From: Bin125 sp026705025
Lineage (GTDB): Bacteria; Chloroflexota; Dehalococcoidia; Bin125
Assembly (NCBI GenBank): GCA_026705025.1
Contig: JAPPBN010000026.1
Location: 124,001 to 188,000 of the forward strand
Direction of reading: 5' to 3'
DNA length: 64,000 bases
Of the stretch, positions 49,518-56,470 are shown piece after piece (the first letter of the stretch is position 1; each line of letters begins with the position of its first letter). The notes under the pieces were generated by a model. That model did not search any database, was not told where the DNA came from, and saw only the letters and a list, made by a program, of their open reading frames with translations. Made by a program: the position numbers and the translations under genes.

Positions 49518-50648
49518 CTACTCGACGCAGGCAGCCGCCAAGGTGCCGATCGCCGACGTGCGCTCGCGGACGTGGTCGTCCTGCTGGAAGCCGTTCGTCA
49601 GGAACCCGACCGACAGCCCCGTCTCCGGATCGCCCCAGGCAATCTGACCACCCGCGCCGGCGTGTCCGAAGGCGCTTGGCGACGCGCCCGTGCCAAAGCC
49701 GCGTTCCTCGGTCAGGCCGTCGTCACCCGCCAGTACCACCGTCAATGCCCGATTTACGTGGATGCCGCTCAGGGGATCGGTGTGGCGATCGGGATTCGTC
49801 ATCACGGTCGTGCCCAGCTCGACCGCGCTCTGGCTCAGAGGACCGTCGTCCGACGGGTCAATCACCTGCTGGTAGAACATCGCGACGTCTGCCGCGTTGG
49901 CGAACGCGCCGCCACCCGGACATCCGGCTCGCCGCTGCGAGGCGAGGTTGAAGTGCAAAATCGTCTGCGGGAAGACCTCGCCGCCATCGACCGGCAGCGG
50001 TTCCTCGGTGTAGACAATCGAAGCGGCTCGTCCATGTTCCTCGTTGGGCAGGCCCACGTAGAGGTTGTCCAGACCCATTGGATCGAGCAGGTTGCCCCGC
50101 AGCCAGTCGCGGAAGTCCTCGCCGGTCTTCTGCTCAATGATCTCGGCCAGCACCCAGTGCGCCGAGGTCGCGTGGTACTCCCACTGCGTGTCCGGCGTCC
50201 AGTTCAGCCGCCAGCCCATCATCCGCTGCAACCGCGACTCGCGGTCTTCCCACAGCCGTGGATTCATCGGCGCATGCGGGAACCCGCCCGTGTGCAGCAT
50301 CACGTTGCGCACCGTCACCTCCGCGAACGACGCCTCGCCGTTGCCCTCCGCGCACCAGCCCGGAACGATGTCCACCACCCGTTCGTCCAGGTCCAGCAGC
50401 CCCTCGTCCAGCAGCTTCCAGACCCCAATCCCGACGATCGCCTTGGTCGACGAGAACATGCAGAACAGGGTGTCGTCCCCGGCCGGCCCAACCGACCTGC
50501 CCTGGTGCGCGACGCCAAACGTCCGCATCCCCGCCAGCTCACCCTCGTGCCCAATCGCAATCTGCGCCGCCGGCACCTTCCCGTCGCTCACAATGCCTTC
50601 GACGTAGTCGAAAAGCTCCTGCAGCTTGTCCTGGTTGATGGAAGTCAT
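49518..50648 (-). CDS. Serine hydrolase of the class C beta-lactamase fold
   Basis: Penicillin-binding-protein-like hydrolase of 376 residues, probably an esterase or peptidase of the EstB type rather than an antibiotic-resistance enzyme. The S-x-x-K motif is FSSTK with Ser66 and Lys69. The tyrosine motif is probably Tyr158 in YHATSAHW, and the third element is HAGAGGQIAWGD. There is no signal peptide, so it is probably cytosolic, unlike true AmpC. GGAGGG precedes the ATG at 50648. It is convergent with the unknown gene at 48453 and divergent from the ABC exporter. Confidence 0.88.
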   Translation of the reverse strand: MTSINQDKLQELFDYVEGIVSDGKVPAAQIAIGHEGELAGMRTFGVAHQGRSVGPAGDDTLFCMFSSTKAIVGIGVWKLLDEGLLDLDERVVDIVPGWCAEGNGEASFAEVTVRNVMLHTGGFPHAPMNPRLWEDRESRLQRMMGWRLNWTPDTQWEYHATSAHWVLAEIIEQKTGEDFRDWLRGNLLDPMGLDNLYVGLPNEEHGRAASIVYTEEPLPVDGGEVFPQTILHFNLASQRRAGCPGGGAFANAADVAMFYQQVIDPSDDGPLSQSAVELGTTVMTNPDRHTDPLSGIHVNRALTVVLAGDDGLTEERGFGTGASPSAFGHAGAGGQIAWGDPETGLSVGFLTNGFQQDDHVRERTSAIGTLAAACVE

Positions 50649-50742
50649 GTCACCCTCCGCCCCTTCTGGCGTGCGCCAAGTCTAGAGCCTGTACAGCCCC
50701 CTCCGACCGCCCCGCGCCTAACACCCCTCCTCCTCCTCCGAT

Positions 50743-50763
50743 GCCCCGCACTTGATGCGGGGC
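50743..50763. repeat. GC-rich palindrome of the dispersed hairpin type
   Basis: GCCCCGCA and TGCGGGGC are perfect 8-bp arms around cttga, similar in plan to the arm-cttgc-arm hairpins at 41421 and 43454. Confidence 0.5.
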
Positions 50764-50910
50764 CCAGCCCGCGATCACCACCCGCAGGGCACCGCCCCCC
50801 CTCACCTCGCCCTCTTGACATCACCAACCCATCGTCACACCATAAGAACATACGTACGTTCCAACCGAAGGCAACCAGACCATGACCACCAACCCCCTCT
50901 TGGCGACCCC

Positions 50911-50940
50911 GAACAGAACCGAACAGGCCCGAACAACAAG
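50911..50940 (+). repeat. Three GAACA direct repeats at 10-bp spacing
   Basis: gaacagaacc, gaacaggccc and gaacaacaag follow each other directly. The helical phasing suggests a possible binding array, but no regulator is known here. Confidence 0.4.
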
Positions 50941-51134
50941 TGCCTTCCCGGATCTTCCAAAACCGACCGACATCAACCACCCAAACACCACGATCGCCCG
51001 CAAAACACGGGTTTTTCCTCTCCGCACCGTGGAAGTATTTTTTCTGTTCAACCACCAACCAACCGCCAAATCACCCGCTCACCCGAACAAGGCGCTCGCC
51101 GCCAACCTGGACGAATCCGTACCAAGCGGTCGCG

Positions 51135-51140
51135 TAGTCT
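51135..51140 (+). promoter_or_regulatory. Candidate -10 element of the ABC exporter (TAGTCT)
   Basis: TAGTCT followed by seven bases and the ATG at 51148. No ribosome site is present. Confidence 0.4.
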
Positions 51141-51147
51141 GACGCCC

Positions 51148-52083
51148 ATGCCTCCCGCGATCAGCATCAGCGGCGTCACCAAGCGATACGGACCGGTCAC
51201 TGCCGTGGACTCGGTCGATCTGGAGATCGAAGCCGGTCAGGTCTATGCCCTGCTCGGTCCCAACGGAGCCGGCAAGACAACGCTGATCGAAATCCTCGAG
51301 GGCTACCGCCAGCGCGACGCCGGCGACGTCTCGGTGCTCGGCTACGACCCTCAGCGTCAACGAGGCGAACTCAACCGCCGGGTCGGCATTGTGCTCCAGC
51401 GCAGCACCCCGATGGAGGGCCTCACCCCACGCGAGATGCTCAACTTCTCTGCCCGGCTCTACGACAACCCGATGAACACGGATGACGCGCTCGAGCTGGT
51501 CGGCTTGACCGAACACGCCGATCGGCGCGGATCCAAGCTGTCCGGCGGTCAGAAGCGCCGGCTCGATCTCGCCACCAGCGTGATTGGCAACCCGGACCTG
51601 ATCTTCCTCGACGAGCCGACCACCGGCTTCGACGCCACGGCCCGCCGACAGGCCTGGGAGGTCGTCCGCGGACTGACCGCGCGTGGCGCCACCGTCATCC
51701 TGACCACCCATTACCTCGACGAAGCCGAGCACCTCGCGCAAAAGATCGGGCTGATCAAGGACGGCCGGATCATCTTTGAAGGCAACATCGCCGCCCTCAG
51801 ACGCGAGATGGAGACCGAGACCCGCATCTCCTGGCAACCTCCGCTTGACGTCGATCCCTCTGAACTGCCGGTCGAATGGCAGTCCCTGCGCGTCGGGCCG
51901 GACGGCCGATTGTCGCTGCCCACCCAGGAACCGACCCGCCACCTCGCCCGACTGATCGAGTGGTCTCACAATCGAGGGCTGGACGAGATCCCCGAGCTAC
52001 AGGTGGAACGGCCCGACCTCGAGGAGATGTATCTGGAGCTGGTCGACGAAAACCAGAACCTGGAACAGGCGGACCGCTCATGA
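51148..52083 (+). CDS. ABC exporter ATP-binding protein, ABC-2 (CcmA/DrrA) type
   Basis: ATPase of 311 residues that drives the permease encoded next. Walker A GPNGAGKTT is at 37-45, the Q-loop at IVLQRST, the signature LSGGQ at 131-135, Walker B LIFLDEP at 151-157 and the H-loop in TTHYLDEAEHL. The C-terminal 80 residues are the extension typical of drug or polysaccharide exporters (DrrA-like). A TAGTCT hexamer seven bases before the ATG supports the start at 51148 and a leaderless transcript. Its TGA overlaps the permease ATG by four bases. The exported compound is unknown. Confidence 0.93.
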   Translation: MPPAISISGVTKRYGPVTAVDSVDLEIEAGQVYALLGPNGAGKTTLIEILEGYRQRDAGDVSVLGYDPQRQRGELNRRVGIVLQRSTPMEGLTPREMLNFSARLYDNPMNTDDALELVGLTEHADRRGSKLSGGQKRRLDLATSVIGNPDLIFLDEPTTGFDATARRQAWEVVRGLTARGATVILTTHYLDEAEHLAQKIGLIKDGRIIFEGNIAALRREMETETRISWQPPLDVDPSELPVEWQSLRVGPDGRLSLPTQEPTRHLARLIEWSHNRGLDEIPELQVERPDLEEMYLELVDENQNLEQADRS

Positions 52084-52907
52084 GCGCCGCCAACACCGTC
52101 CGCACGCTGCGTCTCGGCTTCTTCTACATGTTGCTCAACCTGAAGACGATCTATCGCCAGCCCGCCGCCCTCTTCTTCGTCGTCGCCTTCCCGATCATGT
52201 TCTTGGTCATCTTCTCCTCCTTGCTGACTTTCGAGATCGGCATTCCCGAGGAGGCGGCTGGCAACGTCCCGGTTGTCACGTTCAGCCAGTACTTCGTCGC
52301 CGGAATCATGGGCGTGGCGATCTTCGGCACATCCTTCAACCTGCTCGGCACATCTCTGGCGATTCAACAGTTCGACGGCACGCTCAAGCAACTCGCCGCA
52401 ACCCCGCTGCCCAGAACCTCCTTCTTCATCGGACTCGTCGGCACCGCGCTGACCTACACCGTCCTGCAGCTGATAATCATGTTGATCCTCGGCGTCGTCG
52501 CCTACGGGATCGACCTGCCGGACGCCGCTGGCTGGCTCACCTTGATCTGGATCGTGTTGCTCGGCGTGCCGGCCGGCTGTGTGCTGGGGATCGCCATCAC
52601 CAAGATCATCCCCTCGGCCAACGCCGCCCCGGCCGTCATCCAGGCGCCGTTCATCATCCTCCAGTTCATCTCCGGCGTCTTCTTCACCCTCGCCTCATTG
52701 CCCACGGCGCTGCAGTGGGTCGCCGGGGTCTTCCCCTTGCGCTGGATCGCCCAGGGCCTCAGATCCGTCTTCCTGCCCGACGCCTATCGCTACGCCGAAC
52801 CGGGTATGAGCTGGCAACTCGAACTCGCCGCTATCGTCCTCGCCGTCTGGATCGTCGTCGGCCTCGGCCTCTCGGTCCTCACCTTCAAGTGGGACCGCTC
52901 CGGCTAG
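52080..52907 (+). CDS. ABC-2 type transporter permease
   Basis: Integral membrane subunit (275 aa) partnering the ATPase at 51148, with an ATGA overlap. Six hydrophobic segments are seen: residues about 30-48 (LFFVVAFPIMFLVIFSSLL), then QYFVAGIMGVAIFGTSFNLLG, FFIGLVGTALTYTVLQLIIM, LTLIWIVLLGVPAGCVLGIA, APFIILQFISGVFFTLASLP and a C-terminal span (IVLAVWIVVGLGLSVLTF). The glycine-rich FISGVFF loop is the ABC-2 family signature region. It is convergent with, and overlaps by four bases, the small protein gene at 52904. Confidence 0.92.
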   Translation: MSAANTVRTLRLGFFYMLLNLKTIYRQPAALFFVVAFPIMFLVIFSSLLTFEIGIPEEAAGNVPVVTFSQYFVAGIMGVAIFGTSFNLLGTSLAIQQFDGTLKQLAATPLPRTSFFIGLVGTALTYTVLQLIIMLILGVVAYGIDLPDAAGWLTLIWIVLLGVPAGCVLGIAITKIIPSANAAPAVIQAPFIILQFISGVFFTLASLPTALQWVAGVFPLRWIAQGLRSVFLPDAYRYAEPGMSWQLELAAIVLAVWIVVGLGLSVLTFKWDRSG

Positions 52908-53374
52908 CGCCGATGTGGACCGCGAAGTCGCCGACCCCGCTCCGACTGCCGCTGCTGCTCGCGCTGCGCACGCAGCATCGCCTCATGGATCTCCTCGGAA
53001 CGGTCGCCGCCGGTCGATGCCACCTGCCTCTGACCTCGCTTGAGTTCAGCCTCGCCCCGCAGTTGCGAGCTTCGCTGACTGGCCGCAATATTGGCGCCCG
53101 TCTCATCACGGACCCGCTGCACCGTGTCGCTCATCGAGGGCATCGAGCCGGATTGCTCCGATATCCCTTGAGCGAGAAAGCTGGTGGCCTGTCCGTGCAG
53201 ATCAAGCTCATGACGCATGCGCGCCTCCGCGCCCATCACATGAAGGTGGTCAAGCAGCCAGCCCTCAACGCGGTGCAGCGCTCTTCCCAGCGGCGTCCGT
53301 TCACCGCCGAACAACAGACGCAACGGTCGGATGATCAGGACCACCAGGATCTCGCCAAGGCCGACCAGCATCAT
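52904..53374 (-). CDS. Small protein with one N-terminal membrane segment, 156 residues
   Basis: MMLVGLGEILVVLIIRPLRLLFGGERTP forms a single hydrophobic anchor. The rest is charged, with a Gln/Arg/Glu-rich helical C-terminus (EIHEAMLRAQREQQRQSERGRRLRG) probably in the cytoplasm. GGAGG precedes the double ATG at 53374/53371. No family is recognised. It lies 14 bases downstream of the methyltransferase gene on the same strand and may be cotranscribed with it. Confidence 0.6.
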   Translation of the reverse strand: MMLVGLGEILVVLIIRPLRLLFGGERTPLGRALHRVEGWLLDHLHVMGAEARMRHELDLHGQATSFLAQGISEQSGSMPSMSDTVQRVRDETGANIAASQRSSQLRGEAELKRGQRQVASTGGDRSEEIHEAMLRAQREQQRQSERGRRLRGPHRR

Positions 53375-53387
53375 GGGAAACCTCCAG

Positions 53388-54215
53388 TCACACCCGACGG
53401 AAACGCAGCGCCACCGCCATCGGGATCTCCGGCAGCATGTTCCAGATCAGCTTCGCCTCCGCCATCGGCTGCTCCAGCGCGGGCAGCTCTTCGATCCCGT
53501 CAAGCACCAGTCCCGATGCGAATGCATCGCCCAGCAACTCGCTCATCGGCCGATGGAAGTAGACCTGCGGTTGCTTCTGTGCCGAGTTCGTCACCCCGTG
53601 GGTCGCGTAGCGCGACAGGTAGCGATGGATCGTCAGCCCGTGCGGCTCATCGTCCGACTCCGCCTTGGCAAACGTATAGCCCGACGTCGCGTAGGCCGGA
53701 TGCAACGTCACGACCACAAACGCTCCACGAGGCCGGAGCACCCGCCGCGCCCCGCCGAACATCGGACGCAGCAGCGGCATCGACATCACACCCATGATGC
53801 AAACGGCCGCATCGAACGGCCCACCGCAGTTGAGAATCGCGCGCTCGTCAGTCGCATCGACGGTCCGATAGCTGATGTCCACCGCCTGGTCCGAGATCGT
53901 CTCCGTGCGTCGCTCGGCGTGAGCAAGCAGCGCCGGCGAGAGGTCGGTCGCGACCACGCTCATGCCCTGTCGGCCCAGCCGGCGGGCAAACGCGCCGTTG
54001 CCGCAGGCGAACTCGATCAGCCGCGCGCCCGCCTCGAGCCCCAGCAACCGCTCGGCCGCCGGCGCGAACACGCCATGATGGAATTCGTCGCCCTGGTCGC
54101 CCCATCGCTCGTCGAAGAAGTCGGCCTCGGACTCCCAGCCGTCGAGCACCTGTTGGCGCAACTGTGCAATCTCTGAATCGGCGTCCGCTGGTGTCTGATT
54201 CGGTTCTGATGACAT
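53388..54215 (-). CDS. SAM-dependent methyltransferase, class I
   Basis: Rossmann-fold methyltransferase of 275 residues. Motif I is RLIEFACGNGAFARRL (about residue 66), followed by VVATDLSPALLAHAERR (motif II), a YRTVDATDERAIL segment and FDAAVCIMGVMSMP (motif IV). The protein resembles small-molecule methyltransferases of the Methyltransf_11/25 groups. The ATG at 54215 is chosen over a GTG six bases upstream because TAATCT lies six bases before it. The substrate is unknown. It is divergent from the lipoprotein at 54314. Confidence 0.87.
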   Translation of the reverse strand: MSSEPNQTPADADSEIAQLRQQVLDGWESEADFFDERWGDQGDEFHHGVFAPAAERLLGLEAGARLIEFACGNGAFARRLGRQGMSVVATDLSPALLAHAERRTETISDQAVDISYRTVDATDERAILNCGGPFDAAVCIMGVMSMPLLRPMFGGARRVLRPRGAFVVVTLHPAYATSGYTFAKAESDDEPHGLTIHRYLSRYATHGVTNSAQKQPQVYFHRPMSELLGDAFASGLVLDGIEELPALEQPMAEAKLIWNMLPEIPMAVALRFRRV

Positions 54216-54221
54216 GGGCAC

Positions 54222-54227
54222 AGATTA
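54222..54227 (-). promoter_or_regulatory. Candidate -10 element of the methyltransferase gene (TAATCT)
   Basis: On the minus strand TAATCT is followed by six bases and the ATG at 54215, the leaderless arrangement seen at other genes. Confidence 0.45.
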
Positions 54228-54281
54228 GTTGCCCAGGCGCGCCTGCATCGAAGCATCAAGCCGACGGATCGAGGAAATTCC

Positions 54282-54287
54282 TATACT
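54282..54287 (+). promoter_or_regulatory. Candidate -10 element of the lipoprotein gene (TATACT)
   Basis: TATACT lies 26 bases before the ATG at 54314, leaving room for a short leader with GGAG at 54304-54307. No good -35 is seen. Confidence 0.4.
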
Positions 54288-54313
54288 CGCGCCACCTCTC
54301 CTCGGAGTGAGCG

Positions 54314-56341
54314 ATGAACGAGCGCAGCTACTGGAATCGCATCGGCGCGACAAGACTGACCCGTCGCGCACTGGTCCGTGCGGCAGCCCGAGCGGGCGTA
54401 GGCGCGACCGGACTCGCCCTCGTCGGATGCGGCGATGACGACGACGATGGCGAAGTCGTCGTGGTCCAGACCCAGGAAGAACTGGCGACCACGCCGACTC
54501 CGCGAACACAGGACCGAGTCTCACCGCCGCAGCAGACCGAGGAACAGGCGCGCAAGCATGCCGAACAGGCCGTCCAGCAGGAACGCGCCCAGAGCCGGAC
54601 GGAACCACAACAACAGCGGGAACAACATCAACGCCCGCCCGCTCAACAACAAGAGACGCAGGTAACCGTCAGCCAGGTCGTTCGCGGCGGCGATCTGCGG
54701 ATGTCCACCCCCGCCGACGCGCACGATTACTTCGATCCGCATCGCGCGGTGTTCGGAAGCACCCAGTATTGGATGGGCTTCTACATGAACAGCGTGATCC
54801 GCTGGCGAAACAAGGGCCAGGCGATCATGGAACCGGACATCTGCAGCCTGCCCGAAACGCCGGATGCCGAAACCTATCTGTTCCGCGTCGACCAGGGCGC
54901 CCGCTTCTGGGACCAGTATCCAACCGACGGCGGGCGCCTGGTGACGGCCGAAGACATTCGCGTCAACTACCAACGCCACATCGATGCGCGCGACGCCGAC
55001 GGAATCGAGGACGGAACGTTCCCGCACCGCGACTCCTACGCCAAGACCGACTCGACGGAGGCGCCCGACGATCACACGTTCATCGCCCGGACCGCCGGCC
55101 CCGACGCCACCTGGCTGGGAGTTCCGCTGGGTCCGTACGGTTGGATAACGTCGCCCGAGGCGATCGACGACTACGGCAATCGCTGGCGAGACGAGCCGAC
55201 CAACATCTCGCTCTCCAGCGGCACCGGGATGATGCTCCCGCGCTCATACGACCCCGATATCGGGATCAAGCTTGAACGCAATCCGAACTATTGGAAGACC
55301 GGAGTCGACGGCCGCCCGCTGCCCTACTACGACAGCGTGACATTCGCCGGTATGACCGATCCCACCACCATCGAAACCGCTTACCGGGGCCGTGAGCTCT
55401 CGATCGGCGGATTCCCGCTCTCATCGATCCAGGTGAAATCCCTGACCGAGGACTTCCCCGATCACCCAACCGGTCGGGTGCCGCTGGGCTACACGGTGGT
55501 CACGGGATGGTTCAATTTCAATCCCGGCTGGGACGGCTGGGACGGCCTGGGCAATCCGTACCTCGATCGCCGCTTCTGCCAGGCCATGAACCTCGCCGTG
55601 GACCGCTATCTGATGATCGCTCACGTCTACCTCGGCAAGGGCAAGCCAAGCGCGCTCGAGGACACTCCATGGTTCAACAGGTTCTGGGCGCTGCCCGAGG
55701 AGGAGTTGTTGTCGACCCCCGGGTTCCGCCCCAATCGAGAGGCCGATATCGAGGAAGCTCGAGCCCTGCTCGACGCCTCCGGCTACGACCCGCTTCGTCC
55801 CATCAACCTGCTCGCGCCCGCCTTCTGGGAGGAGATCACTCCGGGAGTGATGGAGATTGAACGGGCCATGTATGAAGAGGCTCTGGGCGTTGAAGTGAAC
55901 TTCGATCTGGAACCGTTCCCACTCATCCTGCAGCGGCTGGTCAACGGAACCTATCCCGGCTCAGGTCCGCAATGGACGCTGGCGCCAATCGACCTGGACC
56001 CAACGACCGCCTACCACAACCGCTACCTCCCCGGCGGCAGCCTCAACTACTTCCACTACGACTACGAACCGCTGTCGGAGCTCGTCACGAGCATGCGCAC
56101 GACCGTCAACCAGCAACAGCGCCGCGATCTGGCGCACGAGGCGCAGCGCATCTTGCTCGGCACCCACCCAGACCATGGACTCGACGGGCTCGGCCCCGCG
56201 CCCGGTGTGATGAATGGCATCTCTCCGGCGATCTGGTGGCCCTACGTCCACCGCGGCGAAGACTCGTTGCAATTCGCCCACGACTCGCACCGTCACGACG
56301 ACACCTGGATCGACGTCGGTCACCCCGACTACCCGGCCTAG
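54314..56341 (+). CDS. Family 5 solute-binding lipoprotein, array member 1
   Basis: Predicted extracytoplasmic solute receptor of 675 residues. The signal has TRRALVRAAARAGVG and the lipobox LVGC at Cys39, followed by an Asp run and a polar Gln/Glu/Arg/Pro linker of about 95 residues. The binding domain includes HDYFDPHRAVFGSTQYWMGF, FWDQYPTDGGRLVTAEDIRVNYQ and DRRFCQAMNLAVDRYLMIAHVYLG, the motif where transporter-type SBPs bind ligand. It is the most divergent of the downstream three in signal and linker (no pure Gln runs). A second and third lipoprotein follow, then the permease pair at 60830, which probably serves several of them. Confidence 0.9.
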   Translation: MNERSYWNRIGATRLTRRALVRAAARAGVGATGLALVGCGDDDDDGEVVVVQTQEELATTPTPRTQDRVSPPQQTEEQARKHAEQAVQQERAQSRTEPQQQREQHQRPPAQQQETQVTVSQVVRGGDLRMSTPADAHDYFDPHRAVFGSTQYWMGFYMNSVIRWRNKGQAIMEPDICSLPETPDAETYLFRVDQGARFWDQYPTDGGRLVTAEDIRVNYQRHIDARDADGIEDGTFPHRDSYAKTDSTEAPDDHTFIARTAGPDATWLGVPLGPYGWITSPEAIDDYGNRWRDEPTNISLSSGTGMMLPRSYDPDIGIKLERNPNYWKTGVDGRPLPYYDSVTFAGMTDPTTIETAYRGRELSIGGFPLSSIQVKSLTEDFPDHPTGRVPLGYTVVTGWFNFNPGWDGWDGLGNPYLDRRFCQAMNLAVDRYLMIAHVYLGKGKPSALEDTPWFNRFWALPEEELLSTPGFRPNREADIEEARALLDASGYDPLRPINLLAPAFWEEITPGVMEIERAMYEEALGVEVNFDLEPFPLILQRLVNGTYPGSGPQWTLAPIDLDPTTAYHNRYLPGGSLNYFHYDYEPLSELVTSMRTTVNQQQRRDLAHEAQRILLGTHPDHGLDGLGPAPGVMNGISPAIWWPYVHRGEDSLQFAHDSHRHDDTWIDVGHPDYPA

Positions 56342-56437
56342 CGGCCTCCGGCTGTTGGGTTGAAGTTAGGGCGACTGCGGACGGGCGTCGCGTGCGGCGA
56401 CGAGGGCGGTCCAAAGCCTCTAGCATTCTCACGTTGT

Positions 56438-56451
56438 GAATCGCGCGATTC
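56438..56451. promoter_or_regulatory. Perfect 14-bp palindrome upstream of array member 2
   Basis: GAATCGCGCGATTC lies 20 bases before the ATG at 56471 and downstream of TAGCAT (56421-56426), a possible -10. Position and symmetry suit an operator, or a hairpin near the ribosome site. Confidence 0.4.
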
Positions 56452-56470
56452 GCTTTCGAAGGGAAGTCCA

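Larger units (their letters stand above)
50649..51147 (+). other. 500-bp intergenic stretch, C/A-rich on the plus strand
   Basis: No convincing gene is seen. Contents: a dispersed-type hairpin at 50743-50763; a TTGACA at 50815-50820 with only a poor -10 (CATAAG, 20-base spacing); an imperfect palindrome GAACATACGTACGTTC at 50847-50862; and three phased GAACA repeats at 50911-50940. An 86-codon frame from 50882 has no ribosome site or family features. The base skew (few G on the plus strand) sets it apart from the surrounding genes. Confidence 0.5.

Noticed and set aside
49518..50648. Antibiotic-resistance beta-lactamase
   Set aside because: The class C fold is shared with many esterases; there is no signal peptide and the tyrosine motif lacks the usual Asn.
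50847..50862. GAACATACGTACGTTC as a LexA/SOS box
   Set aside because: The half-sites are eight bases apart instead of the four expected for the GAAC-N4-GTTC type, the dyad is imperfect and no damage-response gene follows.
50882..51142. An 86-codon frame in the region upstream of the ABC exporter
   Set aside because: No ribosome site, skewed composition (Pro/Thr/Asn-rich) and no motif.
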